A stretch of 64,000 nt of DNA from UBA6120 sp035361955 (GTDB lineage: Bacteria > Bacillota_I > Bacilli_A > RFN20 > CAG-826). Numbering within the stretch: position 1 is the stretch's first letter; each line of letters starts with the position of its first letter. The position numbers and the translations under genes were made by a program. Shown in pieces: positions 26,141 through 34,196 of the stretch. The stretch is from NCBI GenBank assembly GCA_035361955.1, contig DAOSDC010000003.1, forward strand, positions 36,903 to 100,902. Reading direction: 5' to 3'. The notes under the pieces are model-generated. The model had not been told where the DNA came from and did no database searches. It saw only the letters and a list, made by a program, of their open reading frames with translations.

Positions 26141-26695
26141 CTAGATTTTTTCGATTTCTCCGAAGTCGACTTCGACTGACGTCGCCCGTCCGAAGAAGAT
26201 TGTTTCAACTTTGACGACGCCCGATTCTTTGTCGATTGCCTGAATCGTGCCTTCGGTGCCTTCAAGCGGACCATGAATGACTTTGACGAGGTCGCCGACG
26301 CCATAGCGGTCGTACATCCCTTGATCGACCATGCCCATCCGCTTCAAGATTGGTTCCATTTGTTCGGGAGGAACGGGAATCGGCTTGGTGCCGCCACCCG
26401 ATGATCCGACGAAACCGGTAACGCCCGGCGTGTTACGAACCATATACCATGACTCGTCGGTCATGATCATTTCGATGAAGACATAACCGGGATAGGAGTT
26501 TTTCATTCTCTTTTTACCGGTCGGCATTCCGTCTTTAAAAACAGCTTCTTCTTGTTCGACGACTAAAATTCTAAAAATATAATCTTGGAGATTCATCGAA
26601 TCGACGCGGCGCCGCAAATTGTCAGCCACTTTGTTTTCATGGCTCGAATAGGCGCTGACGATATACCATTGTTTTTCGACTAATTCGTTTGGCAT
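26141..26695 (-). CDS. nusG: Transcription termination/antitermination factor NusG
   Basis: RNA polymerase-associated elongation factor (184 aa). NGN domain at about 8-125 with WYIVSAYSSHENKVADNL and SYPGYVFIEM, and a KOW domain at about 131-165 (VGDLVKVIHGPLEGTEGTI). A flexible Gly/Pro segment GSSGGGTKPIPVPP lies near 98-110. Third gene after rpmG and secE, as in Bacillus. Confidence 0.97.
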   Translation of the reverse strand: MPNELVEKQWYIVSAYSSHENKVADNLRRRVDSMNLQDYIFRILVVEQEEAVFKDGMPTGKKRMKNSYPGYVFIEMIMTDESWYMVRNTPGVTGFVGSSGGGTKPIPVPPEQMEPILKRMGMVDQGMYDRYGVGDLVKVIHGPLEGTEGTIQAIDKESGVVKVETIFFGRATSVEVDFGEIEKI

Positions 26696-26704
26696 ATTCG
26701 CTCC

Positions 26705-26902
26705 TTACCGCAGTCCTTCAAAAGCATCGCGTAACTGTTTGAGCAGTTCGCCGACGAGTAAGTCTTCGAGGCTGAGTACTAATGCCGCAAACACGGCGAT
26801 GGACACGACGACGATGATTGAGGGAATAAGCACGTCGCGTTTGGGCCAACGGACGCGTTTGCCTTCACGGACGACTTCGGATGAATATTTTTTGATGTTC
26901 AT
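26705..26902 (-). CDS. secE: Preprotein translocase subunit SecE
   Basis: Small essential translocon subunit (65 aa). The cytoplasmic motif KRVRWPKRDVLIPS precedes one TM helix at about 28-46 (IIVVVSIAVFAALVLSL), the usual single-span Firmicutes form. Sits between rpmG and nusG with 9-12 nt gaps. Confidence 0.93.
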   Translation of the reverse strand: MNIKKYSSEVVREGKRVRWPKRDVLIPSIIVVVSIAVFAALVLSLEDLLVGELLKQLRDAFEGLR

Positions 26903-26914
26903 GGATACGACCTC

Positions 26915-27064
26915 CTAACGACTTTCTTTGTGAATCGTGACTTTGTTGCAGCGCGGGCAATATTTCTTGAGTTCGAAGCGCGCCTCGGACACGCCGCGTC
27001 GCCGCGATGTTTCATAGTTGCGGGCGAGACACTCCGCGCATATTAAAATGATTTTTTCACGCAT
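26915..27064 (-). CDS. rpmG: 50S ribosomal protein L33
   Basis: Zinc-ribbon ribosomal protein (49 aa) read directly from the sequence: it begins MREKIILICAECLARNY and ends NKVTIHKESR. Two CxxC pairs (CAEC and CPRC) form the zinc-binding C+ variant. AAGG precedes the ATG at 27064. It is the first gene of the rpmG-secE-nusG operon, as in Bacillus. Confidence 0.95.
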   Translation of the reverse strand: MREKIILICAECLARNYETSRRRGVSEARFELKKYCPRCNKVTIHKESR

Positions 27065-27101
27065 ATTGTTACCTTATAATTTAATCATTTTAGCGAACAA
27101 A

Positions 27102-27131
27102 AATATAGCACGAATATCACTGGTAAGTCAA
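27102..27131 (-). promoter_or_regulatory. rpmG-secE-nusG promoter
   Basis: Minus-strand TTGACT (27131-27126), 18-nt spacer ending in TGC, then TATATT (27107-27102), giving an extended -10. Just downstream of the sigH-like gene stop. Confidence 0.8.
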
Positions 27132-27156
27132 TCAAAAACAATCGATGGCGTTTTAA

Positions 27157-27753
27157 TCAATCGTGGGGATTGATTTTCTCAATCAAACCCAATTTGTGCA
27201 GTGTCCGTGATACAATACGATAATTCATTTTCAAGATGCGACCGATTTCACTGTACGAATAACCGAGCAATCGGTATCCAATCATCGCTTTTTGTTTGGG
27301 AGTTAACCCCGAGGCGGCATCTTCAGCAAACGATAATATGTCTTGAGGGTTCAACGCCCCAATATGTTCGTCGTTGACGCCGATGACATCATAAAGCGAG
27401 CCGCCGTCGTCGAATGGTTCGTCAAGTGAAAATGCCGTGTTCAACAGCGTGTGATTAAACGTATTGTATTTTTTCATCTCATTGACCAAATCACGTTCCA
27501 ACAAAAAATGGTAATAAGCGTCAAATACCGCTTTACGGCAATCATATGCGTCGATGGCATTATATAGCGACATCGTCGCCACGATTTTCAGATCATCGAA
27601 CTCGAGACCGCAACATCGATTTTCCCGTAACAAACGACGAATCGTACGATGCTGTTTCGAGCGCATTCGCGCTTCAAGCGCTCGACGCGCTTCCGCGCAG
27701 TTTTGGCGGATTAAAAAAACTAATTCGTCATCGCTGGCATAGCAGTTGACCAT
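27157..27753 (-). CDS. SigH-like sigma-70 family factor (divergent)
   Basis: Predicted RNA polymerase sigma factor (198 aa). Region 2 spans about 7-97, with LEFDDLKIVATMSLYNAIDA resembling the core-binding helix and KAVFDAYYHFLLERDLVNEM the -10 recognition part. A typical linker (SLDEPFDDGGSLYDVI, 109-124) leads to region 4 at about 149-190, an HTH seen as RLLGYSYSEIGRILKMNYRI. Its place between rlmB and rpmG is exactly that of sigH in Bacillus, which is the main reason for the name. Sequence is divergent and four cysteines occur in the N-terminal half. AGGAGG precedes the ATG and overlaps the rlmB stop. Confidence 0.7.
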   Translation of the reverse strand: MVNCYASDDELVFLIRQNCAEARRALEARMRSKQHRTIRRLLRENRCCGLEFDDLKIVATMSLYNAIDAYDCRKAVFDAYYHFLLERDLVNEMKKYNTFNHTLLNTAFSLDEPFDDGGSLYDVIGVNDEHIGALNPQDILSFAEDAASGLTPKQKAMIGYRLLGYSYSEIGRILKMNYRIVSRTLHKLGLIEKINPHD

Positions 27754-27761
27754 GATTCCTC

Positions 27762-28490
27762 CTAACGAGGAAACCGCATTGACTGAATGTGGGCTAACAA
27801 AACGGCGCAGGCAGCCGAGGCATTGATGGAATTAACGCGTCCAATCATTGGGATTTTCACAACGACATCACTATGTTTGCGTAGTAACGGACTGATCCCC
27901 GTCCCTTCGGATCCAATCACGAGAGCGATTTTTCGTTTATAATCGAAATCGCGGTAATCGATGGCGCCCTCAAGCGCGGAAGCGACAATCCAATATCCCT
28001 GTTGTTGCAGCTTGCTTAGCGTTTGTGAGAGATTGACGACTTGGGCGATCATCATGTGTTCGATTGCTCCCGAAGCGACTTTAACAACGCTGGAAGTCAG
28101 CCCTACGGCGCGGTCTTTTCTAATGATAACGCCCGTTGCGCCGAATGCTTCGCCATTGCGGATAATCGCTCCGAAATTATGGGGATCGACAATCGAATCG
28201 AGCACGATCAACAGCGGAAAGTCTTTGTTCGCGTCGGTTTCAATCATCAGTTCGAGCGAAGCATACCCATAACCACGCACTAACGCGACGATGCCTTGGT
28301 GGTTGCCTTTAGCAGTTGTTGTCAGCCATTCGGTTTCCTTTCGCGTAATCGGAACGTGGTTGTTTTCAAGTTCAAGCAGCAATTGACGATCGGAAAAGCC
28401 CGACGATACATATGCTTCAAGAACCCGCTTGGCAAGCAATGCTTCGGCCACGGCGTTCCGACCATAAATGTATTGTGTCGCGTTTTTCAA
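27762..28490 (-). CDS. rlmB: 23S rRNA (guanosine-2'-O-)-methyltransferase RlmB, SpoU/TrmH family
   Basis: SPOUT-type 2'-O-methyltransferase. The small substrate-binding domain begins YIYGRNAVAEAL and the knotted domain has motif 1 DPHNFGAIIRN, motif 2 LVIGSEGTGIS and motif 3 PMIGRVNSINASAA. The frame is open to TTG 28541 (259 aa), overlapping mgtC, but neither TTG 28541 nor ATG 28526 has a ribosome site, and a terminator-like hairpin lies at 28501-28528. I favour TTG 28490 (242 aa), which places YGRNAV near the N-terminus as in Bacillus. Start choice is uncertain. The sigH-like gene follows after 8 nt. Confidence 0.9.
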   Translation of the reverse strand: MKNATQYIYGRNAVAEALLAKRVLEAYVSSGFSDRQLLLELENNHVPITRKETEWLTTTAKGNHQGIVALVRGYGYASLELMIETDANKDFPLLIVLDSIVDPHNFGAIIRNGEAFGATGVIIRKDRAVGLTSSVVKVASGAIEHMMIAQVVNLSQTLSKLQQQGYWIVASALEGAIDYRDFDYKRKIALVIGSEGTGISPLLRKHSDVVVKIPMIGRVNSINASAACAVLLAHIQSMRFPR

Positions 28491-28500
28491 TGTCTGAGTC

Positions 28501-28528
28501 TCAAAAATGGGTCTAATTTGACCCATTT
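28501..28528 (-). terminator. Terminator-like hairpin at the mgtC/rlmB junction
   Basis: Minus strand AAATGGGTC-AAATTA-GACCCATTT is a perfect 9-bp stem followed by TTTTTG, starting 10 nt after the mgtC stop. It lies inside the longest open frame of rlmB, so it is either an intergenic attenuator (rlmB starting at 28490) or a hairpin within the coding start. Confidence 0.6.
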
Positions 28529-28537
28529 GTTGATTTT

Positions 28538-29299
28538 TCAATATTCGGTCGATATCCGAATTTCAATCGGTTTAATCGTTGTCTTAAGCTCCTCGATTAA
28601 GGCGGCCGAGGTCGCCGTTGACATATAAGCGATGCGCAATGAGACGCGTAAGAAAGTGTTACCGCCAATGTTGACGATTTGCGATTGGAAATCCTTGACG
28701 CTCACGCCAAGACGTGAGGCAACAAAGTGAATTTGTTTTAAAATTGGCGTTTCCGTCGGTACCACCAGCGTAATTTTTGGGACGCGGCGCGAAGCATAAT
28801 GTTCGACTTTGCGTAGCACGACTAGAGTGATGAAGGACAATACTGTGGCAATTAAGGCGACGATGAATCGTCCAGATCCGGCTGCTAGGCCAATCGCCAT
28901 GACGAGCCACAACGTCGTAGCCGTCGTCAAACCTTTGATGTCGGTTCCGGTTTGGATGATCGTACCGGCGCCAAGAAAACCGATGCCGCTGACGACTTGC
29001 GCCGCCAACCTGGCTGGGTCGCGATCGGGGAATCCCGTTCCGAATCCATAAATTGAAATCGTCATGACAAGCGCTGAAGCCACACCGACGAGAATGTGTG
29101 TGCGCAATCCGGCGGCATGACCATGGTATTCGCGTTCATAACCGATGATACCCGTCAAAATAGCGGCGACAAGTAACGATAATAAAATGAGTAAAATATT
29201 ACCCCACGGGCCTAGATTGTTGAGTAAGTCAATTAGGTATTGATCGATTGTTTGAGTCGCAGTTGTTAGTCGTGCGACTTGTGCCGAAAATAATGTCAT
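28538..29299 (-). CDS. MgtC/SapB family membrane protein
   Basis: Membrane protein of the MgtC family (253 aa). The family block GIIGYEREYHGHAAGLRTHILVG is at about 50-72 with GIGFLGAGTII further on; about five helices are followed by a C-terminal soluble domain of roughly 80 residues that looks ACT-like. MgtC proteins are linked to Mg2+ stress and virulence in some pathogens and have general roles in others; the role here is unknown. AAGGGATGATCAT precedes the ATG. It follows cysS by 14 nt, in the place where Bacillus has mini-RNase III. Confidence 0.9.
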   Translation of the reverse strand: MTLFSAQVARLTTATQTIDQYLIDLLNNLGPWGNILLILLSLLVAAILTGIIGYEREYHGHAAGLRTHILVGVASALVMTISIYGFGTGFPDRDPARLAAQVVSGIGFLGAGTIIQTGTDIKGLTTATTLWLVMAIGLAAGSGRFIVALIATVLSFITLVVLRKVEHYASRRVPKITLVVPTETPILKQIHFVASRLGVSVKDFQSQIVNIGGNTFLRVSLRIAYMSTATSAALIEELKTTIKPIEIRISTEY

Positions 29300-29313
29300 A
29301 TGATCATCCCTTT

Positions 29314-30651
29314 CTAGAGTATGTTGCGCTTAATCAGTTGTTCGCGTAGGATGTCGGAACCCTGATAATCTTTGGCTTTTCTAAGCTCGAGATATCGGTC
29401 GTATAACGCGCGGTCATCGTCATTTAAACGCGGATAAGATATGTCTAAGCCAAGTATATTGAACATCGTCTTTAATGTAAAGAAATGGGATGATAATTTG
29501 GCATAATCGGGGCTTTGGCTCCTAATGTCACGATTCGCGTCTTTCACTAAATCATAAACGGAGGTCAAAGCATTGCTGGTGTTCAAATCATCGCACAGTG
29601 CTTTAATGAAGTCTTCGATTAAAAGAGGTTGCTTGGCATCGATATCGCGATTGGCTAGTTGCAGGACAACCGCCAATTGTTTCATCGCGGTGGTAAGCTT
29701 GGCAATCTCGGCATTGGCGTTTACCAAAAAGGCATCGGTGAGGTTAACCGGCAACCGATAATGTGTTGACAATAGCATCAAGCGTAGCGCAGGTCCGCCA
29801 AACTGTGACAAGGCGTCATTGGCCCGCATTAGATTTCCCGTCGACTTGCTCATTTTGTCATCGTTGAGGTTGATGAAACCGTTGTGCATCCAAATATTGG
29901 CTAAACGCGTGCCGTTTTGAGCCATCGATTGGGCGATTTCGTTATCGTGATGAGGAAACTTCAAATCAAAGCCCCCGCCGTGAATGTCGATAATTTTCGA
30001 AGGGAACAAAGTGTCGATCATGACGGCGCACTCGGTATGCCATCCAGGACGCCCTTTGCCCCAGGGGCTATCGAAGGTCAGTCCTTTATCGGTTTGTTTC
30101 CACAACACGAAATCAAGCGGAGACGCTTTCTTAGGGCTTTGCTCAACGCGAGCACCAGTCACGAGTTCATCAAGTTTCATGTTTGACAAATGGGCGTATT
30201 CCGGAATCGAAGCGACTTTAAAAAATACTTCGCCGTCGACTTCATAGGCGGCGCCTTTATCTAATAATGCTTGGATGTAGGCGATGATTTGTTTGATGTA
30301 GGAAGTGACGCGTGGAGTATGCGTTGGTAGCAAAGAATTGATTTTCTTAACGTTATCTTCGTAGGCGACGATGTAAAAATCGGCGATTTCCCGTTCACTG
30401 CGGTCTTCGGCAAAAGCTTTGTTGATGATTTTATCGTCGATGTCGGTATAGTTACTGACATAAGTGACTTGATAACCGAGATATTCAAGCAAGCGCCGCA
30501 GTACGTCAAACACAACCACGGGACGCAAGTTCCCAATGTGGACGTAATCGTAAACGGTCGGCCCGCATACATACATGCTGATATGACCCTTGACAATCGG
30601 AGTCAGCGTTTCGATTTTGCCCGACCAACTATTATATAGACGAATATCCAT
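29314..30651 (-). CDS. cysS: Cysteinyl-tRNA synthetase
   Basis: Class I aminoacyl-tRNA synthetase charging tRNA-Cys (445 aa from ATG 30651). HIGH-type motif CGPTVYDYVHIGNLR and DDKMSKSTGN are both intact, and zinc ligand residues occur in the expected CGPT and GWHTEC, HHDNE blocks. The frame is open to 30663, but GAGG at 30661-30658 lies 6 nt upstream of ATG 30651, which therefore is preferred. Upstream is an 18-bp palindrome but no T-box leader; the gene follows the photolyase gene. Confidence 0.97.
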   Translation of the reverse strand: MDIRLYNSWSGKIETLTPIVKGHISMYVCGPTVYDYVHIGNLRPVVVFDVLRRLLEYLGYQVTYVSNYTDIDDKIINKAFAEDRSEREIADFYIVAYEDNVKKINSLLPTHTPRVTSYIKQIIAYIQALLDKGAAYEVDGEVFFKVASIPEYAHLSNMKLDELVTGARVEQSPKKASPLDFVLWKQTDKGLTFDSPWGKGRPGWHTECAVMIDTLFPSKIIDIHGGGFDLKFPHHDNEIAQSMAQNGTRLANIWMHNGFINLNDDKMSKSTGNLMRANDALSQFGGPALRLMLLSTHYRLPVNLTDAFLVNANAEIAKLTTAMKQLAVVLQLANRDIDAKQPLLIEDFIKALCDDLNTSNALTSVYDLVKDANRDIRSQSPDYAKLSSHFFTLKTMFNILGLDISYPRLNDDDRALYDRYLELRKAKDYQGSDILREQLIKRNIL

Positions 30652-30664
30652 CACATACCTCAAC

Positions 30665-30682
30665 GTGATAATACTTTATCAC
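30665..30682. promoter_or_regulatory. Palindrome upstream of cysS
   Basis: GTGATAA-TACT-TTATCAC, a perfect 7-bp inverted repeat with a 4-nt centre, just upstream of the cysS ribosome site. No T run follows, so it is not a terminator; size and symmetry suit an operator for a dimeric regulator. Minus-strand TTGTCA followed by TGATAA at 17 nt could be a promoter overlapping it. Confidence 0.4.
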
Positions 30683-30708
30683 AAATGGCACTTTTTATTG
30701 ACAAATCG

Positions 30709-32040
30709 TCAAAAAAGCCGCGTTTCTTCTTGCCATTTAGCAATATATTCATCGATGCCAAACTTCCGTTTCAATCCCGCCATGTTCATGTAGCGAATCA
30801 TGCCAAACACCGGTCGTTCGCCCCAGGGACGGTCATGAACGCCACCAAGTGCCCAGGCAATGCCCGTGTAACCATTGGGATCACGCCCATCAAGTTGATA
30901 TTTGTCGTTTAAAGATAACGCAATGGCGAATGCCGTCTCGACATTCGGGGTCCATTCCAATATTTTTTTTGCCCAATACATGCGCATGTATCCGTGCATG
31001 TATCCCGTTTGAAGTAATTGCGATTGGGCCGCGTTCCATACCGGATCATGAGTTTTCGCCTGTTCGAATTGCTCGTTAGTGTAGATATATTCACGGCGAT
31101 CCAATTGATGTTTTAACAAAGTTTTACGGGCCCAATCGGGAAATCCTTTAGGCGAATCATAATCGGGATTATAGAGGCAATAATTGTCCGCTAGTTCACG
31201 CCTGACAATCATTTCTTCAAGAAATTCCTCGCTCGGATGAGAGCTAGCGCGAACTTCAAGCGCCAATCGCTGCGCGCTTAATTGGCCAAAATGCAAACAC
31301 GCTGATAGTCGCGACGTCGCATCGAGATTGGGATTGTTGCGAAAATGATAATCTGGCAATCGTTTCGTGATGAAATCGCGCATCGCCAACACAGGGTCGT
31401 GATTGTCTGGTAGTCGCTCGAGCCAAGCTAAAATCGATTCCTCAATGTCAATGGTTCCGTTTGATTGAGCGGGAATATCTGGAAATGGCAATAAATATGA
31501 GGGCAATAATCTATGAATTTTAGGTCGAATCGTATACGCACCCCATTCTTGTTTATCCGATGTTACCCATGCTGGAATGATATTGTGGGCATCTACTTCA
31601 ATCGTTTTCACATTAATGGAAGCGGCCACTGATTCACGCCAAAAGCGCATCTGTTTCAGTGGTGAGAAATCGGTGATTAACATGCCCGCTTTGACTGTGG
31701 CTAAAAATGTGGGAACAACGACGAGTGGATCTCCCCGTCGGATTGTCAAATGAAGATTCAATGCCTTGGCGCGCCGCACCATGTATTTAAGACCTAGTCC
31801 CATGAACCGATAAATCGGGGACTCAAAATCGAGTGACAGATGCCCAAATGAAGGGGCAATCACAAAAAGAATATGAACAATTTGGTGGTGTTTCCTTGCC
31901 AATGTCAACGCTGTCAATAGCGCATGGTTGTCATCAACACGCTGATCGCGGTTCATCCAATAAACAATCGGCCCTTGACCAACCGGATGTTGCGACAAAT
32001 CGCGCGAACGCATTGGCGTTTTCAGTTCATCCATCGTCAA
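30709..32040 (-). CDS. phr: Class II CPD photolyase
   Basis: FAD-dependent light-driven repair of cyclobutane pyrimidine dimers (443 aa). The class II C-terminal signature is clear: GYMHGYMRMYWAKKI, LNDKYQLDGRDPNGYTG and GGVHDRPWGERPVFG, followed by IRYMNMAGLKRKF. The N-terminal Rossmann part opens with VYWMNRDQRVDDNHAL. Start TTG 32040 has AAGGTG five bases upstream and overlaps the stop of the HAD gene (TTGA); ATG 32034 is an alternative. Its presence implies that the organism or its ancestors see light. Confidence 0.93.
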   Translation of the reverse strand: MTMDELKTPMRSRDLSQHPVGQGPIVYWMNRDQRVDDNHALLTALTLARKHHQIVHILFVIAPSFGHLSLDFESPIYRFMGLGLKYMVRRAKALNLHLTIRRGDPLVVVPTFLATVKAGMLITDFSPLKQMRFWRESVAASINVKTIEVDAHNIIPAWVTSDKQEWGAYTIRPKIHRLLPSYLLPFPDIPAQSNGTIDIEESILAWLERLPDNHDPVLAMRDFITKRLPDYHFRNNPNLDATSRLSACLHFGQLSAQRLALEVRASSHPSEEFLEEMIVRRELADNYCLYNPDYDSPKGFPDWARKTLLKHQLDRREYIYTNEQFEQAKTHDPVWNAAQSQLLQTGYMHGYMRMYWAKKILEWTPNVETAFAIALSLNDKYQLDGRDPNGYTGIAWALGGVHDRPWGERPVFGMIRYMNMAGLKRKFGIDEYIAKWQEETRLF

Positions 32041-32705
32041 ACCAGCACCTTGTTAATCGCTAAGACGATATCGCGCAATTGACGCGCCTCGTCGATAATG
32101 AAATCAGGTTGCCCTTCGAGTAACTTTTGTCGGGGTACATATCCCCAACTGACCGCGGCCACGCGCATTCCAATCGCACGACCGGTGTCTATGTCGACAA
32201 TCGAATCACCAACGAATAGCGAGTTGTCAGCAACGATGTTAAACTCCGAGGCCATTTTTTGGTATTCGCTCAAATCGGGCTTGGGTGCCACGCCCGGCTT
32301 TTGACCAAGAACTTGAGTGAACAATTGCGGAAAGCGACTATTGATTAATCGTTGAGCAAAGTCATGGGGTTTGTTAGAAAAAACGAACAGACGTACGCCA
32401 ATGCTCACCAAATGTTTGAGCACGGTGTCAATATGTTCGAATGGCTTGGTTCGCTCCAGTTGATAGACAAGCTGTAAATCCAAGTATGCTTGCTTAAATC
32501 GTGCGTAAACATCTTGTGGCAACCGCTTTCCTTTCAAGGCACGACTAATGAGCAAGTCGGTGCCATTGCCGATGAAATTGGTCACTTCTTCGATGGTGAC
32601 ACTTGGCAATTGATAGGCCACTAGCGTTTCATTCAAAGCGCGGCCAATGTCGTTAATGGTGTCCAGTAGCGTCCCATCAAGATCGAATACAATGTTATTA
32701 ATCAT
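32037..32705 (-). CDS. HAD-superfamily phosphatase, phosphoglycolate phosphatase-like
   Basis: Cytoplasmic phosphohydrolase (222 aa). Motif I FDLDGTLLDT (nucleophile Asp8, acid Asp10), a helical cap at about 15-85, motif II VFSNKP with Ser, motif III lysine in KPGVAPKP, and motif IV GDSIVDID. Similar to Gph/PpaX. Phosphoglycolate arises during repair of oxidised DNA ends, which would suit its overlap with the photolyase gene, but specificity cannot be told from sequence. No clear ribosome site. Confidence 0.85.
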   Translation of the reverse strand: MINNIVFDLDGTLLDTINDIGRALNETLVAYQLPSVTIEEVTNFIGNGTDLLISRALKGKRLPQDVYARFKQAYLDLQLVYQLERTKPFEHIDTVLKHLVSIGVRLFVFSNKPHDFAQRLINSRFPQLFTQVLGQKPGVAPKPDLSEYQKMASEFNIVADNSLFVGDSIVDIDTGRAIGMRVAAVSWGYVPRQKLLEGQPDFIIDEARQLRDIVLAINKVLV

Positions 32706-32760
32706 GGTTTAATGATACTACAAATCGATGATTTCATCCCAGCCAATTATGACTGCCAAT

Positions 32761-32784
32761 AAAAAAACCCTGCAAATGCAGGGT
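32761..32784 (-). terminator. Terminator after rplQ
   Basis: Minus strand ACCCTGCA-TT-TGCAGGGT, a perfect 8-bp stem followed by seven T, starting 9 nt past the rplQ stop. Closes the 14-kb S10-spc-alpha cluster. Confidence 0.92.
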
Positions 32785-32793
32785 CGTTTTACG

Positions 32794-33198
32794 TTATTGT
32801 ACGAAGGCGACCAAATAAATCGGTGCGTTGTCGCCACGACGGTTTTCAAGCCGTAGCGCCTTGGTGTAACCACCGGAGCGGTCTTTATAACGGGGACCGA
32901 TTTCGCCAAATAATTTATCAAGTGCCAATAAGCCTTGCTTTTCGTCGGCGATGTAGTTTCGCACGATGCTAGCGGCCAATCGCCGTGAATGCAAATCACC
33001 TTTTTTCGCATAGGTGACGAGCCGATCCGACAATTTGATTAAATCGGCGGCCATGCCACTGGTGACCGTGACTTTTTCTTGGACAATCAGTGTCGACACC
33101 AGATTGCGAAGTTGTGATTTATGTTTGGCGGAAGTGTAGGGCGCCTTGAAGCGCACGCCACCTTTGCCGTGTACGTTTTTTCGTCCTTGTGTTGCCAT
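32794..33198 (-). CDS. rplQ: 50S ribosomal protein L17
   Basis: Protein of the 50S tunnel-exit side (134 aa). LRNLVSTLIVQEKVTVTSG and the end RRGDNAPIYLVAFVQ are typical, but the N-terminus carries a longer Lys/Gly-rich lead (MATQGRKNVHGKGGVRFKAP) than the usual MRKLGR start. Last gene of the alpha operon, 12 nt after rpoA. Confidence 0.96.
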   Translation of the reverse strand: MATQGRKNVHGKGGVRFKAPYTSAKHKSQLRNLVSTLIVQEKVTVTSGMAADLIKLSDRLVTYAKKGDLHSRRLAASIVRNYIADEKQGLLALDKLFGEIGPRYKDRSGGYTKALRLENRRGDNAPIYLVAFVQ

Positions 33199-33210
33199 GG
33201 TAATCTCCTA

Positions 33211-34176
33211 TTAATTTTCGCGGAAACCGAGGCCGATCGCCTGAAGCTTTTCTTTGACTTCTTTTAGCGATTTTTTGCCAAGGTTGCGAACTTTCATCAT
33301 TTCTTCTTCGGTCTTTTGCGTTAATTCATAGACCGTTTCGATACCGGCGCGACGCAGACAGTTGTACGAACGGACCGATAAGTCAAGATCGACGATCGTC
33401 ATGTTCGAATATTTGTCTTCGGTTTGCTCGGTCGCTTCTTTCATGATGTTGACATCATGAGTCGCGTCTTCGAGATCGACGAATCCTTCAAAGTGAGCAA
33501 TCAAAATGCGCGAGGCAAGCGAGAGTGCTTCCTGCGGTTTGAGACTGCCGTTAGTCCAAATTTCCAGCGTCAGTTTATCATAACGCGAATCGTGACCGAC
33601 GCGAGTCGGATCGATCGTGTAACTGACTTTGGTCACCGGCGAGTAGTTGCTGTCGGTGGCAATCGTGCCTAATTTTGACGTGTAGCGATTGGCTTTGTTG
33701 CCTTCGCTCGTGACATAACCACGACCGTTACGGGCATAGATGCGCATCTTGAGATGGCCACCTTCGACGACGTTGGCGATTACGAGTGATGGATTGATGA
33801 CACTGACGCCATAAGGTAAGACTAAGTCGGCGGCGGTTACTGTTTTGGCGCTGGCAACATCGAGTTCCAACGTCTTGATTTCCGTGCCTTCTTCATCGAT
33901 TTTAAGCACTAAGTCTTTCAGGTTAAGAATGATTGAGGTCACGTCTTCGACGACGCCATCAAGCGCCGAGAATTCATGACGGGCGCCCTCGACCTCAACG
34001 GCAAACACCGAAGCGCCTGGCAAACTGCTTAATAAAACGCGCCGGAGAGCATTGCCGAGCGTGAGGCCAAAACCACGTTCGAGTGGTTCAAGCACGAAGC
34101 GCCCATAGTTGTGGGTGCTGTCAAACAGCTTCTTGGTAAAGATCGGCTTCTCGAATTGTTTGGCGATAAAACTCAT
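33211..34176 (-). CDS. rpoA: DNA-directed RNA polymerase subunit alpha
   Basis: Assembly platform of RNA polymerase (321 aa). N-terminal dimerisation domain with RFVLEPLERGFGLTLGNALR, and C-terminal domain (about 250-321) with LDLSVRSYNCLRRAGI and VRNLGKKSLKEVKEKL, which binds UP elements and activators. AGGAGGAACGAAAG precedes the ATG. Confidence 0.99.
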   Translation of the reverse strand: MSFIAKQFEKPIFTKKLFDSTHNYGRFVLEPLERGFGLTLGNALRRVLLSSLPGASVFAVEVEGARHEFSALDGVVEDVTSIILNLKDLVLKIDEEGTEIKTLELDVASAKTVTAADLVLPYGVSVINPSLVIANVVEGGHLKMRIYARNGRGYVTSEGNKANRYTSKLGTIATDSNYSPVTKVSYTIDPTRVGHDSRYDKLTLEIWTNGSLKPQEALSLASRILIAHFEGFVDLEDATHDVNIMKEATEQTEDKYSNMTIVDLDLSVRSYNCLRRAGIETVYELTQKTEEEMMKVRNLGKKSLKEVKEKLQAIGLGFREN

Positions 34177-34196
34177 CTTTCGTTCCTCCTACTTTC

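Noticed and set aside
29300..30708. T-box leader for cysS
   Set aside because: The gap to the photolyase gene is 57 nt, too short for a T-box, and no specifier hairpin is seen. The same holds for asnS (57 nt).
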